From Bacteroidetes bacterium 43-16 (GTDB lineage Bacteria > Bacteroidota > Bacteroidia > Chitinophagales > Chitinophagaceae): 52,852 nucleotides of DNA. The DNA lies in contig MKTB01000027.1 of the NCBI GenBank assembly GCA_001897525.1, forward strand, positions 1 to 52,852, read 5' to 3'. The notes under the pieces are model-generated. The model had not been told where the DNA came from and made no database searches. It saw only the letters and a list, made by a program, of their open reading frames with translations. This document shows, piece by piece, positions 1-9,114 of the stretch. A program made the translations under genes and the position numbers. Every line of letters starts with the position of its first letter. The first letter of the stretch is position 1.

Positions 1-52
1 CTAATGTAGTAGACCTTGAGTAAGACTTTTAGATAATCATACGGTACATTTA

Positions 53-111
53 GAGATTTCTCCGCTCCATCAATTTCTCGTTCCTCGAAATTTATTACGG
101 TCGAAATGACG
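53..111 (+). repeat. Dispersed intergenic repeat, copy 1
   Basis: Starts GAGATTTCTCCGCT and ends CGGTCGAAATGACG. Closely similar end segments occur at 13675-13714 and, inverted, at 52737-52803. No gene is visible in positions 1-214. The interior differs between copies, so only the outer segments are conserved. The function is unknown. Confidence 0.5.
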
Positions 112-170
112 TTGGTGTTTCAAACTTTTACGTCGTGGAGCAATCTCATTAAGAATCTATCTATTATTAC

Positions 171-207
171 AAAAAAACACGGGAACAGTATGAGTTCCCG
201 TGTCTTT
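171..207 (-). terminator. Intrinsic terminator after the ykgJ-like gene
   Basis: A perfect 10-bp stem (177-186 with 194-203, ACACGGGAAC) with a 7-nt loop. On the minus strand it is followed by seven U residues. It lies just after the stop codon of the minus-strand gene at 215-715 and so ends the ispF-thiL-ykgJ operon. A shorter T run on the other side could make it bidirectional. Confidence 0.85.
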
Positions 208-214
208 TATCTAC

Positions 215-715
215 TTAAAAATCGTATTCAGCTTCTATACGCTCTTTGAGGTTTTTGACCAATTCGTAGGTTGCCGGACAACGAAACACATTCTGGATAA
301 AGGTATCGTTATAATCATCAAATGGCCGCTTATCATGGTGTGGGAATTCCGCACAATCGATAGGCCGCACTTCATAGATACTGCATTTATCGTCTTTTAA
401 GAATACGCAGGGCAATATCCTGTTCACCGTACTCCCGGTATCGGCTTCTACTTCCAGGTATTGATCAAAAAAAGCTTCCGGGCTCATGTTGAGATGAGCG
501 GAGATGCGCTTGATGTCCTCTTCTGTGAAGATCGGGGTCATCGTTTTACAGCAATTGGCACACACGGTACAGTCGACTTGCTGCCATACTTTCTGATCTT
601 CTTCCGCAACAATCTCGCCCAGGTCAGGCGGAATGATATCATCAAACTTTTTCAGAAACTTCGTCAGCTTCTTCCGGTCTTTATTGGCGGCTTCCAGTAC
701 TTGTTCCAAATCCAT
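215..715 (-). CDS. YkgJ-type cysteine-cluster protein
   Basis: A 166-residue protein of the YkgJ family (zinc- or iron-binding cysteine cluster). A dense motif CTVCANCC places Cys at residues 49, 52, 55 and 56. Further Cys residues follow at 103, 111, 121 (in RPIDCAEFP) and 146, giving the eight-cysteine pattern usual for the family. There is no signal peptide or membrane segment, so it is probably cytoplasmic. The exact reaction is not known; family members are thought to hold Fe-S or Zn sites. It is the last gene of a minus-strand operon behind ispF and thiL, 44 bp after thiL, and is followed by a strong terminator. The family call is firm; the function is open. Confidence 0.85.
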   Translation of the reverse strand: MDLEQVLEAANKDRKKLTKFLKKFDDIIPPDLGEIVAEEDQKVWQQVDCTVCANCCKTMTPIFTEEDIKRISAHLNMSPEAFFDQYLEVEADTGSTVNRILPCVFLKDDKCSIYEVRPIDCAEFPHHDKRPFDDYNDTFIQNVFRCPATYELVKNLKERIEAEYDF

Positions 716-759
716 TTATTCTTCCTTTTACTTTACAGGATACGCTACTTCTGGTATGA

Positions 760-1794
760 TTAATTAAAGTGCTGCCAGCCCTGGGCCTGCAGGTCATGTA
801 CATTACCTTTACGGGTGATGATCTTCTTGCCTTCCCCGGCTTCTGTAATATATCCTACTACACTTATTTTTTCTGACAGCCTGATCTTATCATAATCTTC
901 CTGCTTAACGGTAAACAACAGCTCATAGTCTTCGCCGCCACTTAAAGCACAGGCCGTAGGATCGATCTCAAAAGTATAGGCCACCTCACGCATTTCATCA
1001 TGGAAAGGAATTTTATCCTCATATATGGTACAGCCTACCGCGCTATCTTTACAGATGTGAAAGAGTTCAGAGCTCAGCCCGTCACTGATGTCCATCATAG
1101 CGGTAGGAACGATCTCCTGGGCAGCCAGCCATTCTACAATATCCAACCTGGCTTCGGGCTTCAATAAGCGCCCTACTACATAGGCCCTGTTGTCCAGGTC
1201 CGGCTGTACGCCCGGGCTTTCCATAAATATCTTTTTTTCTCTTTCGAGCAATTGCAGGCCCAGGTAAGCGCCACCCAGCTCTCCGCTGACACAGATCAGG
1301 TCACCCTGCTGCGCGCCTTTACGGGTCACAAATTTATCGGGGCTTACTTCTCCCAATGCAGTCACACTAATGATGAGTCCCTGGGGTGCAGAAGTGGTAT
1401 CTCCACCGATCAGGTCAATATCGTAATGTTCGCAGGCATAATAAATACCATCATACAATTCCGTCAGTGCTTCCACTGAAAACCTGTTGGAAATACCAAT
1501 GGAAACCGTGATCTGAGCCGGATCGGCATTCATGGCACAAATATCGGAAATGGATGCAGAGACGATCTTATAGCCCAGATGCTTTAAAGGGGTGTACGTC
1601 AGATCGAAGTGTACGCCTTCTATAAACAACTCGGTAGTGACCACCGTCTGGCGGCCAAAATGATCTATTACTGCGGCATCATCACCCACTGCCAGTAAGG
1701 TACCGGCTTTTCTTATTTCAAAATTCTTGGTCAGATGCTCGATCAATCCAAATTCTCCTATTTGATTTACTTCTGTCCTTTCCTGTTGACTCAT
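760..1794 (-). CDS. thiL: Thiamine-monophosphate kinase ThiL
   Basis: A 344-residue ThiL that phosphorylates thiamine monophosphate to thiamine diphosphate (TPP), the last step of cofactor synthesis. The N-terminal AIRS-type domain carries the metal/ATP motif GDDAAV at residues 37-42. It is followed by VVTTELFIEGVHFD, where most ThiL proteins have Asp after the Thr; here it is Glu55, a conservative change at a metal-ligand region. The C-terminal half has the family segment MMDISDGLSSEL and a glycine-rich SGGEDYELLF. It lies 18 bp downstream of ispF and 44 bp upstream of the YkgJ gene on the same strand. It links to the TPP-riboswitch receptor at 27.4 kb: imported thiamine or its phosphate must pass through this pathway to TPP. 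Confidence 0.95.
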   Translation of the reverse strand: MSQQERTEVNQIGEFGLIEHLTKNFEIRKAGTLLAVGDDAAVIDHFGRQTVVTTELFIEGVHFDLTYTPLKHLGYKIVSASISDICAMNADPAQITVSIGISNRFSVEALTELYDGIYYACEHYDIDLIGGDTTSAPQGLIISVTALGEVSPDKFVTRKGAQQGDLICVSGELGGAYLGLQLLEREKKIFMESPGVQPDLDNRAYVVGRLLKPEARLDIVEWLAAQEIVPTAMMDISDGLSSELFHICKDSAVGCTIYEDKIPFHDEMREVAYTFEIDPTACALSGGEDYELLFTVKQEDYDKIRLSEKISVVGYITEAGEGKKIITRKGNVHDLQAQGWQHFN

Positions 1795-1812
1795 TTATTG
1801 ATAATTTATTAT

Positions 1813-2301
1813 TTAAAATTTAGAGATCAGGGCGTTGGCATAAGCCACAAGGCCTTCTTCTCTTCCGGCAAAACCCATACCTTCTGTAGTGGTCGCTTTT
1901 ATAGAAATATCTTCTTCAGAGATCCCCAATGTATTGGCTATTGTGGTCAGCATATGAGGAATATGCGGCGCGATCTTTGGCTTTTCCAGGCAAACGGTCG
2001 CATCGATATTCACTATATTGTAACCATGCTCTTTGATGATGTTATGGGTACGTTTTAAGAGTATTTTACTGTCAATTCCTTTAAGGCTGTCATCTGTATT
2101 AGGGAAATGTTTCCCAATATCGCCCAGCGCTGCTGCACCCAGTAAAGCATCGCAGATAGCATGTAGTAATACGTCTGCATCTGAGTGTCCTACAGGACCT
2201 TTATCATGTTCAATCTGTATCCCTCCCAGTGTAAAAGGAAGACCTGCTTCTAACCTGTGAAAATCCACACCGTTACCAATTCTAAACTTCATACCATTCA
2301 A
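1813..2301 (-). CDS. ispF: 2-C-methyl-D-erythritol 2,4-cyclodiphosphate synthase
   Basis: IspF, 162 residues, the usual length. It cyclises CDP-methylerythritol 2-phosphate with loss of CMP in the MEP isoprenoid pathway. Visible motifs are the Zn ligands DFH (Asp13, His15) and His47, GHSDADVLLHAICDALLGA (39-57), and the C-terminal KATTTEGMGFAGREEG. Met4 is an equally good start and gives the common N-terminus MKFRIGNGVDFH. It is the first gene of the ispF-thiL-ykgJ operon. The later pathway enzyme IspH is encoded at 31.6 kb, so this organism uses the MEP route. Confidence 0.96.
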   Translation of the reverse strand: MNGMKFRIGNGVDFHRLEAGLPFTLGGIQIEHDKGPVGHSDADVLLHAICDALLGAAALGDIGKHFPNTDDSLKGIDSKILLKRTHNIIKEHGYNIVNIDATVCLEKPKIAPHIPHMLTTIANTLGISEEDISIKATTTEGMGFAGREEGLVAYANALISKF

Positions 2302-2421
2302 TTAATTGTTAAGAAAATAAAAGTTTTAGTATTATTTTATCGTCAGAAATGTAGGACAAATCGGACTCGAAGCAATTTAGAGCATTTTCCTAACCTAAAC
2401 AAAAACATTGCTGAATAAAAG

Positions 2422-2459
2422 AAAAAGCACTGTATATCGATGATATAACAGTGCTTTTT
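2422..2459 (-). terminator. Terminator after porV
   Basis: A 12-bp stem AAAAAGCACTGT (2422-2433) pairs with 2448-2459. T-rich flanks lie on both sides. It is 22 bp past the porV stop codon on the minus strand. Confidence 0.75.
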
Positions 2460-2480
2460 ATTAAAATCGGCTTATTAAAA

Positions 2481-3665
2481 TTAAGCTTCTTCTTTATCTT
2501 TAAAGTACTTTTTATTGTTGAAGTTAAACAATAAAGAGAAACGTAATGTATTGCTTAATGGGTTACGTGCAATACTCGATCCGCTTGGTACCAGGTAAGA
2601 AGCATCAATACCGAACATGCTGTATCTTAAGCCTACGCCTAAAGCAAAGTATTGTCTGTTACCTAATAATTTATCCTCGTGGAAGTATCCGGCACGTAAA
2701 GCAAACTGATCCTGGTACCAGTATTCTGCACCGGCACCGATGGTAGTACCGTACATACCCGGAGCTTTAGTAAAGGAACTCAAAGCACCTGAAACCACGC
2801 TCATATCTCTTGGCTGCTCATAAGAGGTTTCGCCATTAGGTAAGATGATACGTTCTGCAGCCGGAACCAGTAATTTTACCAGGTCAACGGATGCGGTGAA
2901 TTTATTGAATTTATCAATATGATAAGTATAAGATGCACCTACCGCTAACTGAGCCGGTAAGAAATCTCTTTGTAACTGGGAGTAAGTAACACGACCACCC
3001 AGGTTTCTCAGGGCTGCACCGAAGTTAAAGGTAGAACCTTGCTCTTCAGTAGTCATAGTTGTTTTGGTATAGAACAGGCCTATATCTGCTGCTGCAGTAT
3101 TGGCCGGCTTGTAGCCAGCGGAACTACCTGTATTTTTTACCCCTGCTGCAATGTTGGAATTAATATAGCGGATGCTGGCACCTAAAGACAGGTTATCGGA
3201 CAGTTTACGGGAATAACCCAGGTCGATAGCCATTTCAAAAGGTTTTCCTATTCCCAGGTCACCATTGAACTCATCACGATAGTTGATCTCACCCAGGTTA
3301 AAATAACGGATGGAACCGCTGATTGCCTGCTCTTTATTCTCACCGAATTTATAGAAGCCTGAAGCATATAAAAGTGCTACATCAGGAACGATATCTTTCA
3401 ACCAGGGAGAATAACTTACAGCAATACCTGCCTCATCTTCATTCATCGCCATTTTACCTACATTATAGTGTTGGCTGTAAGCATCCGGAGACAAAGCCAC
3501 ACCTACATCACCCATGGCACCAGAACGGGCATCGGGAGCAATCGTCAGGAAAGGGACCGCGTAAGAGATCGGACCAACTTCACCATACTCCTGAGCCTGG
3601 GCAATATTACCAATTGCCATACCTAACAATGTGATTCCGGGAACAAACAATTTTCGAGTCATCAA
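2481..3665 (-). CDS. porV: Type IX secretion outer membrane protein PorV
   Basis: A 394-residue PorV (LptO), the FadL-like outer membrane barrel that shuttles cargo from the SprA translocon to the PorU sortase. A signal peptide covers about residues 1-24 (cleavage after AQA). The mature start contains PFLTIAPDARSGAMGDVGVA, the conserved PorV N-terminal segment. The rest is alternating beta-barrel strands with repeated GLRYSMFGIDASYL-type segments, ending in an aromatic strand (LRFSLLFNF) before a short lysine-rich tail. It lies directly downstream of porU on the same strand, 112 bp apart, and has its own promoter candidate in that gap. The adjacency of porU and porV is common in Bacteroidota. 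Confidence 0.94.
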   Translation of the reverse strand: MMTRKLFVPGITLLGMAIGNIAQAQEYGEVGPISYAVPFLTIAPDARSGAMGDVGVALSPDAYSQHYNVGKMAMNEDEAGIAVSYSPWLKDIVPDVALLYASGFYKFGENKEQAISGSIRYFNLGEINYRDEFNGDLGIGKPFEMAIDLGYSRKLSDNLSLGASIRYINSNIAAGVKNTGSSAGYKPANTAAADIGLFYTKTTMTTEEQGSTFNFGAALRNLGGRVTYSQLQRDFLPAQLAVGASYTYHIDKFNKFTASVDLVKLLVPAAERIILPNGETSYEQPRDMSVVSGALSSFTKAPGMYGTTIGAGAEYWYQDQFALRAGYFHEDKLLGNRQYFALGVGLRYSMFGIDASYLVPSGSSIARNPLSNTLRFSLLFNFNNKKYFKDKEEA

Positions 3666-3691
3666 TATATAATTTTGTTTTTGGGGAGGTG

Positions 3692-3721
3692 CAAAACTAC
3701 AACATTTATATTAAGCACCAA
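3692..3721 (-). promoter_or_regulatory. Promoter candidate for porV
   Basis: On the minus strand TAGTTTTG (complement of 3692-3699) fits the Bacteroidota -7 box TAnnTTTG. A TTGG lies 18 nt upstream as a possible -33 box. This would give porV a transcript independent of porU. Confidence 0.5.
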
Positions 3722-3777
3722 TTTCTTATTGTTTTAAAAAATCTGTTTTTACCTGCTGCTGTAACAGCTTCTCCTAT

Positions 3778-6700
3778 TTAACGTGAAAAAACTATTTTAT
3801 GATATACCGTTTTAGAAATTCCTGTACTTGTTTTTATATTTAACTGGCACATATAAACCCCGTTGGCCACTTTGGCACCGCTCCTGTCTGTTCCTTCCCA
3901 GGTCCAGTAGGTGAAACTGCCGGTAGGCTGCATCTGCTGCGATTTATTAAAGATCAATTGACCATTGGTACCGAATATTTTCAGGTCTACTTCCATGGCC
4001 ACATTAGGCTGGTTATGCTGGAAAACGATCCTTGTAGATTGTCCAAACGGATTCGGGAAGTTGTACAGGTTGAAGTCCAGGGCATCGCCTGCTACCACTT
4101 CAAAGTCAATGGATCCTTCACCAAAGTTATTATACACGTCCCAGGCACGCACGGTAAGGGTATGTTTGCCCGGTTCTAAACGGGATAATTGATAATACAG
4201 GTTACCTTTTGTAAAATCATTGGGCTCTGTGCGGTAAAATGAATTGAGGATATAAGGATTACTGTAGTCCCCGTCTACAACGGCGATCAGGTCATGACCT
4301 ACCGAAGACCCGGAAACATTGATCCCGTTATCATCTTCCAGTTCTACATACAACATAGGGTTGGCACTCACAATATCCCCGGAGCGGAAGAAGTTATTGT
4401 CTATAAATGGTTTAACGACAGGACCGGTATTGTCTGAACCGGCATAGGGGCTGAAATCTCCTACCACGAAATTGGTATCTGTGCTGGCCGCCTCTTCTTT
4501 ATCGTCAAAGGCATAATAGGTAATCTTTCCTTTGCCCAGGTCATAGTTAATATCTTTAGGAATGATCACACTCACGGCAAATTCCCCATTTTCTACTGTG
4601 GTATTACCCCGGAACAGTACACTGTTTTGTAAGGAATAAGTTTTATTCGGATCATTTGATATCAATAACTTAGGATTCGTTACAGAAACATCTCTTTTCT
4701 TGTCAAAGATGGTGACATATACCTGGCCGTTAAAATCTGTTTTAGGATTACCTGCCGCATCGGTTATATGTCCTTTGATCACATAGCGGCCTAATGCTTT
4801 TAACGTATCGGTAGCTGCGAGTTCTTCCTCCCCTCTTACTTCCAGGATAGAATCACGGAACACTTTATGCTTAGGTAATGCAGGTGCAAGCCCCGGATCG
4901 CCCAATACCACGAACTTTTTGGAGTTTAAGCGGGTGCTGGAGGTTGAGCTGGCTATATTTTTAGCATTCATAAAGGCTTCTCCGAAGCTAGGGAAGCTAC
5001 CATCCGGCTTTTGCTTGAACTGGTTGTCAATAAAAGCAGCATTCAGGCGGTCATTAGGTCCGGGATATACAAGTTGGGTTGTAGTCAGGGACATGATGGC
5101 TCCGCCATTTTTTTTCATGACCATATTCACGCCAGAAGAAGGCTGTAAAGGATTATCGAAGCGGCCGAAGTCACAGGTCGCAGTGATGACCATCGGTAAT
5201 TTTTCAAAATTGGACCATTGATCAATATCTCCCTGGTACAAGATCTCTTCTACTGCCCATCTGGTAGGGTTACCATGACCGATGTAGTTCATCAGGAAAG
5301 TACCGGTAAATATCTGGTTATTGATGTCCCTGGTAATAGAAGGGAATTTTACACCACTTGGTGTAGCCACCCTGGGAGCGGCATCGGCCAGCAGTTTACT
5401 CGCACCGATCAGGTTATATGCTTCATCCAGGGCATTGCTCATCGATTCTGAACTTTTCAGAAAGCCCATACCCGGTTCAAAATCGTCGGTTACAAAGGTG
5501 GAGTTGAGTTTCCATTCCCCGAAGCTTCCGGCACTGATGTATTGGGCCATTTTAGCCACGTAATTATTTGCCTCATCCAGGTTACGGGCAGGAATCCGGC
5601 CACTTCCGATGTCGATAAACACGCCATCAGTATTATCTTTTATGTCTTCCCCATCGTCCAGCAGGGTAAAATATTCATCGGTTACGTAGGCCGCATTTCC
5701 ATTAGCCGAAATATCGGTCTGGAAGGTGGGCACCACATTTGTATTATTAGGCACCCTGTTCTTAAAGTCAAAGGAGGCTGTACCGAACAGGAGTACATTT
5801 TTAATGTCGTTTGTACCATTGCCACGGTCGTAGAACATCCTGATGAAATTCCTGATCCCGCCGATATCCTGTCCGCCGGAGGAGAATTCATTGTATATTT
5901 TTTCTACCGTAGCCACATTAACCGTTCTGCCAAATTTATCCCTGTGGATAGTGGCCAGGTTTTCGGCTGCAGGTAAAAGGTCTTTATTGGTAATGATCAG
6001 GTAATCTGCCTGGGGCATACCATGCAGGTCCTGATTGTCTATTTTCCCGATCGCAGCAGGGCTCAGGTAGGCAGAGCCGTCAAAGGCTATATATTCTCCT
6101 AAAACGCCCCCGGAATCGGTAAAATTCAATACACTTCCGGAGAGTTGTGCGGTCATCAGCTTAGGTTCCAAAGGATTGCTTACGTTCCAAACCCGGGTAT
6201 TGCCATTGGCATTGGAGAGGTTGAAGGCCACCACAGTGCCCACGGCAGCGCGTTGCTCAAAAGAGCGCAGGCTCAACTGGCCGGAACTAAAGGATAAAGG
6301 GCGCTTATAATTTAAAAGGACATAATCTAAATAAAGAGAAGCATTCACAGAGGCTGCCGTATAGGAAATACCCATATTGAAGCTGGCACTACCGGGCATA
6401 AAGGCCCCGTTGCTTTCCCCGTTTCTATAGTAAGTATAATCTCCGCTGGTGAGACCAATAGAAGCAGTACCTATATTATTAGAACCCACTTTGAGGTTCA
6501 CGCCTATAGATCCGCTCTCCACGATGCCGCCAAAAGTAGCTTTGTAGCGCACGGTATCGCTTATATTGCCCAGGGAGAAAGGTAACTCCAGGGGAGTATT
6601 CCTGGACACTCTCTGCCCCAGCCATTCTTTACCGATACGGCCCAGGTTAACGGTATCCTGTTCCATAACCGTGTAGGCATCAAACTTATTAATGGTAGTA

Positions 6701-7524
6701 CTTGCCGCTCCGGGCACCTGGCCCGCAGTAGCGACTCTTTTTCCCGTACCCAGATCTACATTGATAAAATAGTAACTTTTATCTTCATAAGGGTTTTGTT
6801 TATGCTGAAAATCTTTACCGTTAGCGGCCGGAGTCCATTGTATGGGACCGTTAGCGTAGAAAAGAATGTAATCATTCTGACCGAAGCTGCTGCCACCGGC
6901 ATGTACTTCAATGGCATTTTCCACCAGGTCATCCGGGGTGCCATCGGTTACTGCCTCCGGCATTACCTGCCCGCCATTGCCATAAATACGTATATTGTTG
7001 GGATTAACGCTTGCAGGATTAATGCCTAAAGATTGTAATAAGTTATAATCTACTTTAAAGATCCCTTTCTTGTCTACTGCGATCTTATACCAGTTTCCTG
7101 TGCTTAATACTGAATTGCCGGTATAAGTCCTGGCCATGACTTTAGAAGGTCTTTCTTCTTCCACCTCCATATCAAATGACCGCACTTTGTAGACCTGGCC
7201 GTCCTGCTTATAATAAAGGGGTAGTCTGAATCCTGCTTTTAGTTGTTTTTGCTGTACGCCCCAGAATAAGCTGGGATGAATAGTGCCATCGATAACAGCT
7301 ATTTCAGCAGGGAGCTGACCTTCAAACTTTTCGGCCTGTACATTTTTCAAGATGATGGTACCGGTATCAATACGGTTCTGCATGGTAATGAATCCCACGT
7401 AAACACCTTCCTCAGACACTTCATAGGACTTGAAATCCTTAAAGTTCACCGTTCGTTTTTCTCCCGCTATAGCACTTAAAGTGCTAAGGAGCGTAATGGA
7501 AAAAAGACTTAGATATGTTTTCAT
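3778..7524 (-). CDS. porU: Type IX secretion sortase PorU
   Basis: A 1248-residue PorU, the C25 (gingipain-fold) cysteine peptidase that removes the C-terminal domain of type IX cargo and attaches it to the cell surface. A signal peptide covers residues 1-20. An N-terminal beta-rich region precedes the caspase-like domain, whose catalytic dyad reads as His750 (IGHGNP) and Cys784 (ITATCDFGRFDN). Ig-like domains follow, and the last ~80 residues form a type IX C-terminal domain (NFPNPF start; NGVYMCQLNI and KIVFSR end). That tail on PorU itself is typical and is retained. The gene starts 258 bp after the ABC permease gene and precedes porV. The secreted protein at 45.1 kb is a likely substrate. 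Confidence 0.95.
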   Translation of the reverse strand: MKTYLSLFSITLLSTLSAIAGEKRTVNFKDFKSYEVSEEGVYVGFITMQNRIDTGTIILKNVQAEKFEGQLPAEIAVIDGTIHPSLFWGVQQKQLKAGFRLPLYYKQDGQVYKVRSFDMEVEEERPSKVMARTYTGNSVLSTGNWYKIAVDKKGIFKVDYNLLQSLGINPASVNPNNIRIYGNGGQVMPEAVTDGTPDDLVENAIEVHAGGSSFGQNDYILFYANGPIQWTPAANGKDFQHKQNPYEDKSYYFINVDLGTGKRVATAGQVPGAASTTINKFDAYTVMEQDTVNLGRIGKEWLGQRVSRNTPLELPFSLGNISDTVRYKATFGGIVESGSIGVNLKVGSNNIGTASIGLTSGDYTYYRNGESNGAFMPGSASFNMGISYTAASVNASLYLDYVLLNYKRPLSFSSGQLSLRSFEQRAAVGTVVAFNLSNANGNTRVWNVSNPLEPKLMTAQLSGSVLNFTDSGGVLGEYIAFDGSAYLSPAAIGKIDNQDLHGMPQADYLIITNKDLLPAAENLATIHRDKFGRTVNVATVEKIYNEFSSGGQDIGGIRNFIRMFYDRGNGTNDIKNVLLFGTASFDFKNRVPNNTNVVPTFQTDISANGNAAYVTDEYFTLLDDGEDIKDNTDGVFIDIGSGRIPARNLDEANNYVAKMAQYISAGSFGEWKLNSTFVTDDFEPGMGFLKSSESMSNALDEAYNLIGASKLLADAAPRVATPSGVKFPSITRDINNQIFTGTFLMNYIGHGNPTRWAVEEILYQGDIDQWSNFEKLPMVITATCDFGRFDNPLQPSSGVNMVMKKNGGAIMSLTTTQLVYPGPNDRLNAAFIDNQFKQKPDGSFPSFGEAFMNAKNIASSTSSTRLNSKKFVVLGDPGLAPALPKHKVFRDSILEVRGEEELAATDTLKALGRYVIKGHITDAAGNPKTDFNGQVYVTIFDKKRDVSVTNPKLLISNDPNKTYSLQNSVLFRGNTTVENGEFAVSVIIPKDINYDLGKGKITYYAFDDKEEAASTDTNFVVGDFSPYAGSDNTGPVVKPFIDNNFFRSGDIVSANPMLYVELEDDNGINVSGSSVGHDLIAVVDGDYSNPYILNSFYRTEPNDFTKGNLYYQLSRLEPGKHTLTVRAWDVYNNFGEGSIDFEVVAGDALDFNLYNFPNPFGQSTRIVFQHNQPNVAMEVDLKIFGTNGQLIFNKSQQMQPTGSFTYWTWEGTDRSGAKVANGVYMCQLNIKTSTGISKTVYHKIVFSR

Positions 7525-7731
7525 TATTCAACAGTTTTTCGGGTTATGGTTCAAAAGTCAGGTTGTAGCAATAAGCAGGAAGCTGTCTGCATCAAACTTA
7601 TTACATTAACAACGCAAAACTTTTGATAAAAGTATAACTTTCAAAGTTAACTCATTTGAAGCTAAAATGCTTTGTAAGAAAAAGTGAATATTCGGTATAA
7701 AATCTTCTTTACAGGGTGCTCTTTTGCAAAA

Positions 7732-7763
7732 AAAATCGCCATTAAAATGATTTAATGGCGATT
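7732..7763 (-). terminator. Terminator after the ABC permease gene
   Basis: A 13-bp stem AATCGCCATTAAA (7734-7746) with its complement at 7751-7763 and a 4-nt loop. On the minus strand it is followed by a run of U (complement of the A run at 7728-7735). It separates the ABC operon from porU. Confidence 0.85.
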
Positions 7764-7782
7764 ATATAAATTTTGGCTGGTT

Positions 7783-9093
7783 TTATCCTTTACGAATCAA
7801 CCATTTACCCACTTCTTTCATTGTTATTTTCTTACCGTACATCAGGATACCTGTTCTGTAGATCTTAGCGGCCAAGAATGTGGTGAATATAAATCCTCCG
7901 ATGAGACAGACCACTGAAATGATGAGTTGAGAGGCCGGTACATCAAATGGTATCCTTGCCATCATCACAATCGGGGAAGTCAGCGGGAAGATGCTGCCAA
8001 ACACGGCCAGGCCACTGTTAGGATCTTTAATAGCCGTTGTCATGATCACAAAACTGAAGATAATCGGTAAAGTGATGATGGTGCTGAACTGTTGTGCATC
8101 CTGTTGTCCTTCGTTTACCAGGCTACCTACTGCTGCAAACAAGGCTGCATACAGGAAATAACCACCCAGGAAGAAGAATACGAACCATCCGAAGATAGAG
8201 AGTAAGTTAACGCCTTCCAGTGTACCGGTAGCCATTAAAGTGGTGATTTTACCGGCAATGCCTGCATCACCTCCGGACATCGCCTGTTCCGATATGGCTT
8301 TGGCCTGCTCGGGATCCATCTGCATATTGCCCAATAAAGGCATGGCTACAAAGCCAAGAATCGCAATAAAGGCTACCCAGATAGCTACCTGTGTAAGGCC
8401 CACCATAGCTACACCTACTATCTTACCCATCATCAGCTGGAATGGTTTTACCGAACTCACAATAATCTCGGCTATCCGGTTGGTCTTCTCTTCCATAACA
8501 CTGGTCATCACGCTGGCTCCGTAAAGCAACATGAAGAGGTATAGTAAAAATCCGCTGGCCATACCGATGATACTGGCCAGGTTTGTGTTTCCTTTTTTCT
8601 GTTCTTTACCTACAATATTGTCAAAGCTTACCATATTGGCACTTGCGTCCTTATATTTCTGCTCATCAATACCTGCAATTTTAATACGCTCGCCACGTAC
8701 GATATCGTTGGACTGCTGGTTCAGGTTGGTTTCCACCTCTGTACCCAGGTTCTCATTACTATAGATCTGGAACTTCTGCTTCTGGTCCAGGTTGAATTGT
8801 GGAATATAGATCAGTGCGGTAAAGCTATCGCTGTACAGTTTTTTCTTTAATTCCTCTACAGACTCCTGGGAATAAGAGTATAGTACTGATTTTGAAGACT
8901 TTAGTTTATTTACAAAATATCCGCTGTCATCTTTAACGATTACTTTCTTCTCTCTTGTGCTTTTTGCCGCCAGGTAGCTGGTACCAAACAGGAAGACAAT
9001 AAATAAGATGGGTAATAATAAAGTGGTAATGATAAAGGAGCGTTTCTTGACACGCGAAAGGTATTCTCTTTTTATGATTATGGCTGTTTTCAT
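7783..9093 (-). CDS. ABC-2 type exporter permease (NatB-like)
   Basis: A 436-residue integral membrane subunit of the ABC-2/NatB type. One membrane helix near residues 21-43 is followed by a large extracytoplasmic domain (about 50-165), then a cluster of five or six helices from about 170 to 420. The segment MTSVMEEKTNRIAEIIVSSV between helices is characteristic of this family. It lies 21 bp behind the ATPase gene, so the two form one operon and one transporter. NatAB homologues export Na+ in Bacillus, but the substrate here cannot be read from sequence. A strong terminator follows. Confidence 0.88.
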   Translation of the reverse strand: MKTAIIIKREYLSRVKKRSFIITTLLLPILFIVFLFGTSYLAAKSTREKKVIVKDDSGYFVNKLKSSKSVLYSYSQESVEELKKKLYSDSFTALIYIPQFNLDQKQKFQIYSNENLGTEVETNLNQQSNDIVRGERIKIAGIDEQKYKDASANMVSFDNIVGKEQKKGNTNLASIIGMASGFLLYLFMLLYGASVMTSVMEEKTNRIAEIIVSSVKPFQLMMGKIVGVAMVGLTQVAIWVAFIAILGFVAMPLLGNMQMDPEQAKAISEQAMSGGDAGIAGKITTLMATGTLEGVNLLSIFGWFVFFFLGGYFLYAALFAAVGSLVNEGQQDAQQFSTIITLPIIFSFVIMTTAIKDPNSGLAVFGSIFPLTSPIVMMARIPFDVPASQLIISVVCLIGGFIFTTFLAAKIYRTGILMYGKKITMKEVGKWLIRKG

Positions 9094-9114
9094 GAACCGG
9101 AATATTTTTTGTTT

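Noticed and set aside
5542-5976. A 144-residue open frame on the plus strand within porU
   Set aside because: It lies antisense to a well-supported gene and has no recognisable domain.
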